Source of the DNA: Cyclobacteriaceae bacterium
Lineage (GTDB): Bacteria; Bacteroidota; Bacteroidia; Cytophagales; Cyclobacteriaceae
Direction: 5' to 3'
Length of the DNA: 64,000 bases
Assembly: GCA_022842845.1 (NCBI GenBank)
Contig: JALHOT010000009.1
Span: forward strand, 51,001 to 115,000
Positions within the stretch are counted from its first letter, which is position 1, and each line of letters opens with the position of its first letter. Shown here piece after piece: positions 25,350-34,685 of this stretch. A program made the translations under genes and the position numbers. Below the pieces are notes generated by a model that was not told the origin of the DNA, made no database searches, and saw only the letters and a program-made list of their open reading frames with translations.

Positions 25350-26138
25350 TTAGAAACCTCTTTGCCTGCGCGCTTCAAACACTACTACAGCAGCTGCGGT
25401 TGATACATTCATAGAATCAATTTTTCCAAGCATAGGGATGATGATATTGGCGTCAGCATTTTTTACCCACACATCGGTAAGGCCTGTGGCCTCCGTGCCC
25501 ATTACAATGGCCGCAGGATTTTGATAATTAACAGTATGATAGGGTTGTGAAGCCTGCAGGTAAGTGCAATAGATGTTGATATTATTTTTTCTAAGCCAGG
25601 CAATTGTTTCTTCAGATGTAGCTGCTGCTACCTGCTTGGTAAAAACGCACCCTAAACTAGACCGAATTACATTAGGATTATAGAAATCAGTTTGGGTGTC
25701 GCAAATAATAACGGCATCTATATTCGCGGCATCAGCTGTACGAAGAATGGCACCCAGGTTTCCGGGTTTCTCCACACCTTCTAAGATCAAGATCAAAGGA
25801 TTTTTGCTGAGTTGAATCTGATCAAGGGCATGTACACGCATTTCGGCAACGGCAATCATGCCACCTGTTCCTTCCCTCACGGCAATCTTATCAAATACCT
25901 CTTTAGAGACAGGAATTAGTAATTTTTCATCCTTCAGTTCCGATGGGATATCCGAGACATCAATTATATGATCACAAAAAAACAGGTTTCCGATTTTATA
26001 ACCGGCCTCTATGGCCATGCTGATCTCCTTTTTACCTTCAATGATAAAGAGTTGTTGCTTTCTTCTTTCGCGCGGTTTCTCAAGCGCAAGCAGACTTTTT
26101 ACTTTGGGATTTTGTGTGCTGGTAATTCGCAAGTGCAT
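25350..26138 (-). CDS. TrmH/SpoU family RNA 2'-O-ribose methyltransferase
   Basis: A 262-aa protein with an N-terminal substrate-binding domain (KVKSLLALEKPRERRKQ) and a SPOUT domain with motif 1 EGVEKPGNLGAILRTADAA, motif 2 IVMGTEATGL and motif 3 IPMLGKIDSMNVSTAAAVV. The N-G-R motif and the knot-forming C-terminus are intact. It methylates ribose in rRNA or tRNA (RlmB/TrmH-like); the exact nucleotide cannot be assigned. It converges with the DUF1801 pair. Confidence 0.93.
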   Translation of the reverse strand: MHLRITSTQNPKVKSLLALEKPRERRKQQLFIIEGKKEISMAIEAGYKIGNLFFCDHIIDVSDIPSELKDEKLLIPVSKEVFDKIAVREGTGGMIAVAEMRVHALDQIQLSKNPLILILEGVEKPGNLGAILRTADAANIDAVIICDTQTDFYNPNVIRSSLGCVFTKQVAAATSEETIAWLRKNNINIYCTYLQASQPYHTVNYQNPAAIVMGTEATGLTDVWVKNADANIIIPMLGKIDSMNVSTAAAVVVFEARRQRGF

Positions 26139-26222
26139 AAAGGAATTTGAGAATCAAAATTCAAAATTTAATTGAGAATGAACACTTATTCGTACTTTTA
26201 TTTTGAATTTTACAATTTGAAT

Positions 26223-27113
26223 TTGAAACTCTTATACCCCGCCTCCTGGCAAGAATACCAACTCATCGATTCGGGTGAGGGCGAAAAACTTGAACGCTTT
26301 GGCAAATATACCCTTATCAGACCTGAACCACAGGCTATCTGGAAAAAGGTGCTGAGTGATGCTGAATGGACAAAGTTGGCCACAGCCCGTTTTGATCGTG
26401 AGCAAAAAGATAAATTTCGTTTCAGCGATGATGTAAAGGGTGGCTGGCAACGCAGTAAAGATATGCCCGAGAGTTGGCAGGTAACTTACCCCTTAGCCGA
26501 CCGCATGATCACTTTGCGTTTAGCACTGACAAGTTTTGGCCATGTGGGCATTTTTCCAGAGCAGGGGGAAAACTGGAACTTCATTTATAATACGGTAAGG
26601 TCATGGAACGAAAGCAAACCTCGTGTCTTAAACCTATTTGCGTATACAGGTGCAGCTAGCATCATAGCAAAAGCGGCAGGTGCCGATGTTACGCATGTTG
26701 ATGCCTCAAGACCTGGAATCAATTGGGCTAACCAAAACATGCAACTCAACAACCTGAACGATATACGTTGGGTCTATGAAGATGCCCTCAAGTTTGTGAA
26801 ACGGGAGGTAAAACGTGGTAATAAATACAATGGGATCATCATGGACCCTCCGCCTTATGGTCGTGGACCCGATGGAGAAAAGTGGACGCTTCAAGAAAAG
26901 CTGGATGAACTCGTGCAACAAGCAAGCGAACTGCTGGAGAAGAAAAATGCCTTCTTTATTTTAAGCACTTACGCAGTGGGCTTGTCTTCACTGGTAAGCG
27001 TTAATGTAGTCAAGTCGCACTTTGACGTACTGCCTGAGTTTGGCGAATTCTACTTGAAATCAAAAAATAGTCGCGATCTGCCTATGGGTACTTTCTTGCG
27101 TTTTAATGTGTAG
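26223..27113 (+). CDS. Class I SAM-dependent RNA methyltransferase (RlmI-like)
   Basis: A 296-aa protein from a TTG (LKLLYPASWQEYQLIDSGEG); an ATG at 26178 would add 15 residues from an AT-rich, repeat-like leader, so I prefer the TTG. The Rossmann core has VLNLFAYTGAASIIAKAAGA, then VDASRPGINWANQN and the catalytic-loop motif IIMDPPPYGRGPDG. This fits the family of 23S rRNA cytosine-5 methyltransferases. The start is uncertain; the family is clear. Confidence 0.85.
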   Translation: MKLLYPASWQEYQLIDSGEGEKLERFGKYTLIRPEPQAIWKKVLSDAEWTKLATARFDREQKDKFRFSDDVKGGWQRSKDMPESWQVTYPLADRMITLRLALTSFGHVGIFPEQGENWNFIYNTVRSWNESKPRVLNLFAYTGAASIIAKAAGADVTHVDASRPGINWANQNMQLNNLNDIRWVYEDALKFVKREVKRGNKYNGIIMDPPPYGRGPDGEKWTLQEKLDELVQQASELLEKKNAFFILSTYAVGLSSLVSVNVVKSHFDVLPEFGEFYLKSKNSRDLPMGTFLRFNV

Positions 27114-27172
27114 GCTTGCCTTGTGTTGTTTGGATTTAGCATGAATCGTTTCGTAACTTAGTTCAACTCGTT

Positions 27173-29323
27173 ATGCGCGATTCTGACAACACCCTTTTTG
27201 CACTCGCTGCTGACTTCATTCAGCATACGTCACGTTCTGTTTTTTTAACAGGCAAGGCAGGTACAGGTAAGACAACCTTCCTGAGGCACATTGCTGCCAG
27301 CACCAAAAAGAATTTTGCAATAGCTGCTCCAACGGGAGTTGCTGCTATTAATGCCGGAGGTGTGACTTTACATTCACTCTTTCAGTTGCCATTCGGGATT
27401 TACCTGCCTGGTTATCACGCTTTGGATAGTGGTCTGCAGATTACTAATCGCAATACTTTGTTTAAAAATCTCCATCTCAGTAAAACCAAAAGAGATGTGT
27501 TGCAGGAACTAGAGTTGCTCATCATTGATGAGATCAGCATGGTGCGTTGCGATATGCTGGATGCGGTAGACACTATTTTGAAATCGGTGCGAAGAAGTCA
27601 GCAAGCGTTCGGTGGGGTGCAAGTACTTTTTATTGGCGATTTATATCAATTATCACCAGTAGCTAAAGCAGAAGAATGGGCGGTGATGAAGGATTATTAC
27701 GAAAGCCCCTTTTTCTTTCATGCCAGGGTACTGGAGGAGGCTAAGCCTCTCAGTATAGAGCTTACAAAAATATACAGGCAAAACGAGCAATCGTTTATCG
27801 ATTTGCTTAACAATATCCGTCAGGGGAGTGTGAGTACAGAAGATTTGTCTTTATTGAATTCACGACTGCAGCACGCGGTCCATGCAGGGGGTGCCATCAC
27901 GCTTACTACCCATAATCAGAAAGCAGATGGTATTAATGATGAAGAACTCAGTAAACTATCTGGTAAGTCCTTCCAATTTCAGGCTATCATCGAAAATGAT
28001 TTTCCGGAAAGGAGTTATCCCACTGATGAAGTGCTAACCATTAAAAAGGGCGCGCGCATCATGTTCATTAAAAATGATTCGGGTGAGGAGCGCAGGTATT
28101 ACAATGGTAAAATGGCCACAGTAACGCATGTGGATGCCGATGCTATAGAAGTAGCTTTTGATGATGGCTTTACCTTTGATCTGACCCGGGAAACATGGCG
28201 AAATATCCGTTATCGTTACGATGCCACTGCAGATGAAATTGATGAAGAAGAGCTTGGTACTTTTACGCAGTATCCTATCAGGTTGGCTTGGGCCATCACC
28301 ATTCATAAAAGCCAGGGCTTAACTTTTGAAAAGGCTATTATCGATGCCGGGAACTCCTTTGCCCCGGGGCAAGTGTATGTAGCCTTAAGCCGATGCACCT
28401 CATTAGAGGGTTTGGTATTACAAACACCTATCGCTGCCCGGCAAATCATGACAGACCCTCAGGTGATCAATTACACCAAACAGCTGAAAACAATCACAGA
28501 GCTGAATGAACTATTAGCAACAGAGAAAGTAATCCACACCAAACTTCAAATAGCTCGTTCTTTTTCGTTCAACAAAATCAAGGAAGCCATTGTAGCCTGG
28601 GCCGCAGCCATTGGAGAACAAAAATCACCAGAGGCAAGCGCAATAGAACTCAGTGGTAAGCTGATGGGTAGGGCCATTAACTTAGATGAACTCGCCCTGA
28701 AAACACGCAACTGGTTAGAGAAAAGGGGTGAGCAAATCCACAGTGTGGAGGCTGAGCAGATTTTTGAACAAGGCTTGCGTAAATCCATTGAGCATTTTTA
28801 TGAATTGCTTCACAATGATTTTTACCTGCCCCTGCAGGAACACGAAGGTGTTTATCACGACAAGAAGAAGGCAAAAAAGAAATTGCAGGAAGTGCAGCAA
28901 TTGTCATCCATCATTCGCGGGCACGCTCAGAAACTGTGCAGCATTTTTTTGGAAGATGAGATTATGTTTGACAGCAAGCCTGGGTATTTCATGGCCAGCA
29001 CCGCAGGTAAAATCAAGCCAAGTGTTAACAGCGCATGGGAGTCAAAATTGTTGTTTGACAGGGGTGTTTCCATGGAAGGCATTGCTGCTTCACGTGGCCT
29101 GGTTTTATCGACCATCGAAGGGCACATTGCCCAGTACGTGAAATCGGGCGATATACCGATTGCAAAAGTCGTAAGTGCTGAAAAAATCACCGCCATTGAA
29201 AAGGCCATTGCAGAAACAGACGTTCCTGCCTTGGGGATTATCAAACAAAAATTGGGCGATGGCTATTCTTACGGAGAGATAAGGATGGTTTTTAATCATT
29301 TGGCTTATTTAAGCAAGGCATAG
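27173..29323 (+). CDS. Pif1-like DNA helicase with C-terminal HTH domain
   Basis: A 716-aa helicase. Walker A is GKAGTGKTTFLRH, followed by APTGVAAINAGGVTLHSLFQ, Walker B LLIIDEISMVRCDMLD, the GDLYQLSPV motif and TIHKSQGLTFEKAIID of the RecD/Pif1 core (residues 1-430). The C-terminal part has an HRDC-like helical region and an HTH_40-type domain (GVSMEGIAASRGLVLSTIEGHI, about 620-645). It is a single protein common in Bacteroidota. Pif1 helicases unwind forks and G-quadruplexes; the HTH tail is probably for DNA or partner binding. Confidence 0.93.
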   Translation: MRDSDNTLFALAADFIQHTSRSVFLTGKAGTGKTTFLRHIAASTKKNFAIAAPTGVAAINAGGVTLHSLFQLPFGIYLPGYHALDSGLQITNRNTLFKNLHLSKTKRDVLQELELLIIDEISMVRCDMLDAVDTILKSVRRSQQAFGGVQVLFIGDLYQLSPVAKAEEWAVMKDYYESPFFFHARVLEEAKPLSIELTKIYRQNEQSFIDLLNNIRQGSVSTEDLSLLNSRLQHAVHAGGAITLTTHNQKADGINDEELSKLSGKSFQFQAIIENDFPERSYPTDEVLTIKKGARIMFIKNDSGEERRYYNGKMATVTHVDADAIEVAFDDGFTFDLTRETWRNIRYRYDATADEIDEEELGTFTQYPIRLAWAITIHKSQGLTFEKAIIDAGNSFAPGQVYVALSRCTSLEGLVLQTPIAARQIMTDPQVINYTKQLKTITELNELLATEKVIHTKLQIARSFSFNKIKEAIVAWAAAIGEQKSPEASAIELSGKLMGRAINLDELALKTRNWLEKRGEQIHSVEAEQIFEQGLRKSIEHFYELLHNDFYLPLQEHEGVYHDKKKAKKKLQEVQQLSSIIRGHAQKLCSIFLEDEIMFDSKPGYFMASTAGKIKPSVNSAWESKLLFDRGVSMEGIAASRGLVLSTIEGHIAQYVKSGDIPIAKVVSAEKITAIEKAIAETDVPALGIIKQKLGDGYSYGEIRMVFNHLAYLSKA

Positions 29324-29405
29324 TTGCCCGCCAACAAATTTTCTTCTGCTAAACATGAAGAAGCCAGATTTTCTATTTCGCTAAGGCAAATCCATAACTT
29401 TCAGC

Positions 29406-29413
29406 TATCTTTG
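29406..29413 (+). promoter_or_regulatory. Probable -7 box upstream of typA
   Basis: TATCTTTG matches the Bacteroidota TAnnTTTG -7 element and lies 52 bp before the typA ATG. No TTG with 19-nt spacing precedes it, so support is moderate. Confidence 0.4.
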
Positions 29414-29464
29414 CGCCCTTAAATTCAAGCAAAGACCGTCCCTTCTCGGGCGGAAGCAAACAAT

Positions 29465-31270
29465 ATGGAAGTAAATAAGATCAGAAACATTGCGATTATC
29501 GCACACGTTGACCACGGTAAAACTACCCTTGTTGACAAACTTCTCATGGCCGGTAAATTGTTTAAAGACCACGAGACCCCTGGCGAGCTAATCATGGACA
29601 GCAATGATCTGGAACGCGAGCGTGGTATTACCATTTTGGCGAAAAACGTTTCTGTTCGCTATAAGGATTATAAAATCAACGTAATTGATACACCTGGTCA
29701 CTCAGATTTTGGGGGAGAAGTAGAGCGTGTATTGAACATGGCCGATGGTTGTTTATTATTGGTAGACGCATTCGAAGGGCCAATGCCACAAACACGTTTC
29801 GTATTACAAAAGGCCTTACAGATGGGTTTAAAACCTATCGTTGTAATTAACAAAGTTGATAAGAAAAACTGTACCCCTGACGAAGTACACGAACAGGTTT
29901 TTGAATTGATGTTCTCTTTAGATGCATCGGAAGATCAGTTAAACTTCCCTACTTTCTATGGTTCTGCCAAAAACGGTTGGATGAGCACGGATTGGAAAAA
30001 ACCAACCGAAGATATTTCTCCGCTTATTGAAGGTGTCATCGAACACATTCCTCAGCCTAAAGTGGACGAGGGAGCAACCCAGTTAATGATTACATCGCTT
30101 GAGTACTCGGCTTACATTGGTCGTGTGGCTATTGGTCGTGTGCAACGCGGTAGCATTAAGGCCGGCCAACAGGTTGCCCTTGTCAAGCGCGATGGTAAAA
30201 TAGTGAAGACGCGCGTAAAAGAAGTTTACGTATTCGAAGGCTTTGGTAAAGAAAAAGTAGAGCAGGTATCAGCTGGTGAAATTTGTGCTTTGGTTGGTTT
30301 AGAAGGTTTCGAAATTGGTGACACAGTGGCCGATATCGATAAGCCTGAAGCACTAAAGGCAATTTCTATCGATGAGCCTACCATGAGTATGCTTTTCACC
30401 ATTAACAACTCTCCTTTCTATGCTAAAGAAGGTAAGTTTGTTACGTCACGTCACATCCGTGAGCGTTTAGAAAAAGAATTAGAAAAAAACCTGGCACTTC
30501 GCTTAGGCGATACAGGCTCAGCAGATAGTTTCATGGTATTCGGGCGTGGTGTGTTGCACTTGTCTGTATTGATTGAAACCATGCGCAGAGAAGGTTATGA
30601 ATTGCAGATCGGTCAGCCGCAGGTGATCTTCCGTGAAATTGATGGTGTGAAATGTGAACCAGTTGAAGAACTGACCATCGACTTACCCGAAACAGTTGCT
30701 GGTAAGGCCATTGAAACCGTATCGCAGCGAAAAGGTGAAATGTTAAACATGGAACCTAAAGGCGAGCGTATGATTTTGAAGTTCTTGATACCATCACGCG
30801 GTATCATGGGCTTAAGAAATTATTTGTTAAACGTAACAGCAGGTGAGGCGATTGTAACACACCGCTTCAAGGAATATCAGCCTTATAAAGGTGAAATCCC
30901 CGGCCGTATCAATGGTTCACTGATTGTAATGGAACAAGGTGAAGCCATTGCTTACAGCTTGCACAACTTGCAAGATCGTGGTAAGTTCTTTATCAATGAT
31001 GGTGAAGAAGTATATGAAGGTCAGGTAATAGGTGAGCACAGCCGTGCAGGTGACTTGGTGATTAACGTAACCAAGACTAAGAAGCTTACCAACATGCGTG
31101 CATCAGGTTCAGATGAGAAGATGAAAATCGCTCCTCCGTTGAAGCACACCTTAGAAGAAGCGTTAGAATACATTCAGGGTGACGAATACGTAGAAGTAAC
31201 ACCTAAGTCGATCCGTATCCGTAAAATCTATTTAACAGAAAACGAACGCAAGCGCTACAGCAAGAGCTAA
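29465..31270 (+). CDS. typA: Ribosome-associated GTPase TypA/BipA
   Basis: A 601-aa translational GTPase. G1 is AHVDHGKTT, G2 ERGITI, G3 DTPGHSDFGG, G4 NKVDKK and G5 GSAKN. EF-Tu-like domain II (about 205-290), an EF-G-like domain V and the unique C-terminal domain with GIMGLRNYLLNVTAGEA follow, all at the expected length. TypA helps 50S assembly and stress or cold growth by binding 70S ribosomes. Confidence 0.98.
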   Translation: MEVNKIRNIAIIAHVDHGKTTLVDKLLMAGKLFKDHETPGELIMDSNDLERERGITILAKNVSVRYKDYKINVIDTPGHSDFGGEVERVLNMADGCLLLVDAFEGPMPQTRFVLQKALQMGLKPIVVINKVDKKNCTPDEVHEQVFELMFSLDASEDQLNFPTFYGSAKNGWMSTDWKKPTEDISPLIEGVIEHIPQPKVDEGATQLMITSLEYSAYIGRVAIGRVQRGSIKAGQQVALVKRDGKIVKTRVKEVYVFEGFGKEKVEQVSAGEICALVGLEGFEIGDTVADIDKPEALKAISIDEPTMSMLFTINNSPFYAKEGKFVTSRHIRERLEKELEKNLALRLGDTGSADSFMVFGRGVLHLSVLIETMRREGYELQIGQPQVIFREIDGVKCEPVEELTIDLPETVAGKAIETVSQRKGEMLNMEPKGERMILKFLIPSRGIMGLRNYLLNVTAGEAIVTHRFKEYQPYKGEIPGRINGSLIVMEQGEAIAYSLHNLQDRGKFFINDGEEVYEGQVIGEHSRAGDLVINVTKTKKLTNMRASGSDEKMKIAPPLKHTLEEALEYIQGDEYVEVTPKSIRIRKIYLTENERKRYSKS

Positions 31271-31292
31271 TCTTGTAGCTTAGTAAATTAGT

Positions 31293-31322
31293 AAGGATGC
31301 AGTAACTACTGCATCCTTTTCT
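31293..31322 (+). terminator. Intrinsic terminator of typA
   Basis: A 12-bp inverted repeat (AAGGATGCAGTA / TACTGCATCCTT) with a 2-nt centre (effectively an 11-bp stem with a short loop) ending in TTTTC, 22 bp after the typA stop. Confidence 0.85.
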
Positions 31323-31361
31323 TTTAATAAGCAGAATTTTTACATACACGATTACAGACAC

Positions 31362-31757
31362 ATGAGTCGACTCAAAAACATCGTACTGCAGGGCCATACC
31401 ATTATTGTGGTGGACTATGCCGGATGCAAGGAAGAAGAGATGTTGACGCTAGCGGCTCGTGCTAAGGAAGCGATTAAGGTAGATGCTAGCCCAAAGTTGG
31501 TAATATCGCGCTATAGCAATATGTATATTACACCTCGCTTTGTACGTTTTTTTGAAAATGAAACAAACGAGGTAAAACCTTTCCTGAAAAAGAATGCCCT
31601 CATAGGTTTGAACGAGCCTAAAAAAGTCATTTTAAAGGCATTTAATTTTTTTATGGGTACCGACTTCAGGGCTTTTGATTCTGAAAGGGAAGCATTGGAG
31701 TTCTTGATTGAAACAAGCCTGGAAGAAGGTTTAGAAAGTGTTTTCACAAGTAACTAA
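31362..31757 (+). CDS. STAS/SpoIIAA-like protein
   Basis: A 131-aa soluble protein with alternating strands and helices (NIVLQGHTIIVVDYAGC, then FRAFDSEREALEFLIET), fitting the SpoIIAA-like/STAS fold. No catalytic site can be named. It stands alone between the typA terminator and a convergent porin gene, so operon context gives no clue. Confidence 0.6.
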   Translation: MSRLKNIVLQGHTIIVVDYAGCKEEEMLTLAARAKEAIKVDASPKLVISRYSNMYITPRFVRFFENETNEVKPFLKKNALIGLNEPKKVILKAFNFFMGTDFRAFDSEREALEFLIETSLEEGLESVFTSN

Positions 31758-31812
31758 AAGGGTCATGATCATAAGCTGAACTCATCTTCAGCTGAGCTGG
31801 TCTTATAGCATC

Positions 31813-32922
31813 TTAAAACCAAGCGGTCAGGCTACTAATAAGCAAAGTGTAGTTTTTGAAAAACTCCTGGCTATTATTTTCAAAAAGACGTTTATCTGAA
31901 AAGAAACTTCTTTGCTCCAAGCGAAAGAGTGCATTGTCGCCTAATTTGAGATTCAAACAGAGCCCAGCGCTACCAGCAGAAAAAGGTATCAGATAATTGT
32001 TGCCAATGACAGTGTTATCAGTATCTTCAAAATACTCTACTCTTCCTGAAACGGAAATCTTATCTGTAAGCTGATAGCGTCCATTAATATTACCTTGCCA
32101 CCAGGTGCTGCTTGTATTGTTATCTTTTTCTTGAATACCCCCATAAATACAAGCTGTCATCAAAAAGTGAGGGTGAACCTGGTAAATGAAAAACAGGTCA
32201 CTAAAATAGCGTGTTCTGAAAGTTGGATTTAGAAGGCTGCGTTCATTGCCCGTATAAGTATTCCAATTGATCAGAAGGTTTTTACTTGGCCTGTATTCAA
32301 GCTGAGTACCTAATGATTTAGCGTTATTGTTATCCTCAATTACTTGCCAGCCATTTAGCAAATACAGATACAGATTTACTTGCTGCCCTAGGGGAATACT
32401 TGCCTTCATGCCAGATAAATAATAGGGAACATATTCCGGTGCGAATGACCGCGAATACATTAAGTGATCTTTTGAAACAGCGCTCTCATTAGAATATGGA
32501 GAACTAAGAACGCCCATATCGAGCCAGATATCTTTTTTGGGGAATAGCTTTACGCCCACGTAGCCTTCGATCACATTTTTGAGTGAGCCTTGTTCTTGCG
32601 CGTAATTAGCGTTTACATAGGTGCCAAAGCCTGGTACAAAACGGGCGCGCACTCTTTGAGATCGGTACCTAATATCGACATATGCAAGGTTAATATTTAT
32701 CTCATTATGCCGTGCTGATGAAACGAGGTAAGGCGTTTGGTTTTCCGCTGGCTTTAGAAAATTATAGGCATAGTATGTATCGACATACGCTCCAAAACCT
32801 ACATGGCCAAGCATGGTTGTCTTCAAAGTATCCACGGTGGTTGTGTTGATAACTTGTCCAAGCAAGCTACCACAGGTAAGCAGCAGCAGGCTAAGCAAAA
32901 AGAAGCGGGCAACCTTTGGCAT
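31813..32922 (-). CDS. Outer-membrane porin (BBP2/OmpL-like)
   Basis: A 369-aa protein with a signal peptide (ARFFLLSLLLLTCGSLLGQ) and the pattern of a large beta-barrel: HVGFGAYVDTYYAYNFLKP near the start, repeated amphipathic strands and a C-terminal aromatic residue (LTAWF). This matches the putative beta-barrel porin-2 family common in Bacteroidota. Substrate unknown. It converges with the SpoIIAA-like gene. Confidence 0.85.
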   Translation of the reverse strand: MPKVARFFLLSLLLLTCGSLLGQVINTTTVDTLKTTMLGHVGFGAYVDTYYAYNFLKPAENQTPYLVSSARHNEININLAYVDIRYRSQRVRARFVPGFGTYVNANYAQEQGSLKNVIEGYVGVKLFPKKDIWLDMGVLSSPYSNESAVSKDHLMYSRSFAPEYVPYYLSGMKASIPLGQQVNLYLYLLNGWQVIEDNNNAKSLGTQLEYRPSKNLLINWNTYTGNERSLLNPTFRTRYFSDLFFIYQVHPHFLMTACIYGGIQEKDNNTSSTWWQGNINGRYQLTDKISVSGRVEYFEDTDNTVIGNNYLIPFSAGSAGLCLNLKLGDNALFRLEQRSFFSDKRLFENNSQEFFKNYTLLISSLTAWF

Positions 32923-33050
32923 AGTGTAAAATTACTTGAAAATCATCTGTTCTGCCTGTTGCTTTACCCTTCAGCTTCATTTTAGAGAAAATAAGCTTGC
33001 TTTTTGTTTTTTGCGCAGCACAGCTCTGAAAATACTGTTTATTTTTGCAG

Positions 33051-34580
33051 ATGGCACAGCAAATTCTCATCCTCGATTTTGGTTCTCAGTATACCCAGCT
33101 AATCGCACGCAGGGTGCGAGAGCTCAATGTTTATTGCGAAATCCACCCTTTTAACAAGGTTCCGGCCTTAACTCCTGATATTAAGGGGGTTATTTTGTCT
33201 GGCAGCCCTTGTTCGGTGCGCCAGGAGAATGCACCGGGCGTTGATTTGAATTTGTTCAGAGGCAAAGTACCGGTATTGGGTGTTTGCTACGGAGCCCAAC
33301 TGATGGCCCAGCAATTGGGTGGGAGCGTAACGCCCTCGAAAATCAGAGAATACGGACGTGCTAAGCTTAGCACAGTCGATCATCATAACGAACTCTTAAA
33401 AGAAATTTCGCTCGATAGCCAGGTGTGGATGTCGCATGGTGATACGATAGAAGTGGTGCCTGAAAATTTTGAAGTGATCGCGAGTACTCCATCCGTGCGC
33501 GTGGCTGCTTACCAGATCAAGAACGAAAAGACCTTTGGTATCCAGTTTCACCCTGAGGTGACTCACTCCACTGAAGGAAAGAATTTACTAAGAAATTTTG
33601 TCGTACATATTTGTCATTGTGCACAAGACTGGACGCCAGATCAATTCATAGAAAGTACCGTGGCAGATTTGACCAAAAAACTTGGCAATGATCAGGTGGT
33701 TATGGCCTTATCGGGTGGTGTTGACTCTACGGTGGCGGCTGTTTTGGTTCACAAAGCCATCGGTAAAAATCTTCATTGCATTTTTGTTGATAACGGCTTG
33801 TTGCGTAAGGATGAATTTGCACAAGTATTGGAGTCATACAAGGGAATGGGGCTTAACATCAAAGGGGTGGATGCCAAAGAAAAATTCTATACAGCTCTCC
33901 ATGGGCTTACAGAACCCGAAGCCAAACGCAAGGCTATTGGTAAAACCTTTATCGATGTGTTTGATGAAGAGTCGCACAAACTAACTGAAGTGAAATGGCT
34001 TGGTCAGGGTACTATTTATCCTGATGTGATTGAATCTGCACCGGTAATGGGGCCTTCACAAACAATCAAGTCGCACCATAACGTAGGCGGTTTGCCTGAG
34101 AAGATGAAATTGAAAATAGTGGAGCCTCTTAATACACTATTTAAAGATGAAGTTCGACTGGTGGGTAAAACACTAGGCATTGATCCATCCATCCTCGGGA
34201 GGCATCCTTTTCCCGGTCCGGGCCTTGGTATTCGCATATTAGGAGATATCACGCCAGACAAAGTACGCATCTTACAAGAAGTGGATGCTATATTTATCGG
34301 GTCCTTGCGTAAGCATGGTCTCTATGATAAAGTGTGGCAAGCGGGCGCTATGTTATTGCCAATACAATCGGTGGGTGTCATGGGTGATGAAAGAACCTAT
34401 GAGCGTGTTGTTGCGTTAAGAGCAGTGAGTTCTGTAGACGGCATGACAGCCGATTGGGTTCACTTGCCTTATGAGTTTCTGGCAGAGGTATCCAATGAAA
34501 TTATTAATCGTGTAAAAGGAGTAAATCGTGTTGTTTACGATATCAGCTCCAAACCTCCTGCTACAATTGAATGGGAGTAA
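33051..34580 (+). CDS. guaA: GMP synthase (glutamine-hydrolysing)
   Basis: A 509-aa two-domain enzyme making GMP from XMP. The N-terminal class I amidotransferase has the nucleophile Cys in LGVCYGAQL and the His-x-Glu dyad in IQFHPEVTH; the ATP-pyrophosphatase domain has [10 protein letters not shown]; and the C-terminal dimerisation domain ends KPPATIEWE. The ATG at 33051 gives the standard [16 protein letters not shown] start; a TTG two codons earlier is possible. Purine-salvage genes apt and purA also occur in the window but are not adjacent. Confidence 0.98.
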   Translation: MAQQILILDFGSQYTQLIARRVRELNVYCEIHPFNKVPALTPDIKGVILSGSPCSVRQENAPGVDLNLFRGKVPVLGVCYGAQLMAQQLGGSVTPSKIREYGRAKLSTVDHHNELLKEISLDSQVWMSHGDTIEVVPENFEVIASTPSVRVAAYQIKNEKTFGIQFHPEVTHSTEGKNLLRNFVVHICHCAQDWTPDQFIESTVADLTKKLGNDQVVMALSGGVDSTVAAVLVHKAIGKNLHCIFVDNGLLRKDEFAQVLESYKGMGLNIKGVDAKEKFYTALHGLTEPEAKRKAIGKTFIDVFDEESHKLTEVKWLGQGTIYPDVIESAPVMGPSQTIKSHHNVGGLPEKMKLKIVEPLNTLFKDEVRLVGKTLGIDPSILGRHPFPGPGLGIRILGDITPDKVRILQEVDAIFIGSLRKHGLYDKVWQAGAMLLPIQSVGVMGDERTYERVVALRAVSSVDGMTADWVHLPYEFLAEVSNEIINRVKGVNRVVYDISSKPPATIEWE

Positions 34581-34584
34581 TACA

Positions 34585-34685
34585 GTTGACAATTAACAAC
34601 GGACAATTGCTTATGACAAAAAGAAACTTGAAACTTTCAATTGTAATACTTTTGATAATTGTCAATTGTCAATTGTCAATTGTTA
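34585..34685. repeat. AATTGTC/GACAATT repeat cluster
   Basis: Copies of the 7-bp unit AATTGTC and its complement occur before the gene at 34585-34606 (TTGACAATTAACAACGGACAATTG-like) and as a tandem triple run at 34659-34685 inside the signal-peptide region. Similar sequence occurs after comM near 21195-21225. Such runs are common between genes in Bacteroidota; here one has entered a coding start and encodes the hydrophobic core (IVNCQLSIVN). Confidence 0.6.

Noticed and set aside
26178..26222. N-terminal extension of the RlmI-like methyltransferase
   Set aside because: Fifteen codons rich in Tyr/Phe derive from an AT-rich TTTGAATTTT-type leader; family members begin close to LKLLYP.
31774..31793. 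Terminator between the SpoIIAA-like and porin genes
   Set aside because: AGCTGAA/TTCAGCT forms a 7-bp stem but there is no T run on either strand.
33040..33047. Promoter for guaA (TATTTTTG)
   Set aside because: It matches the -7 consensus, but no -33 TTG lies at 19 bp and transcription would start at or after the ATG; kept only as part of a general observation.
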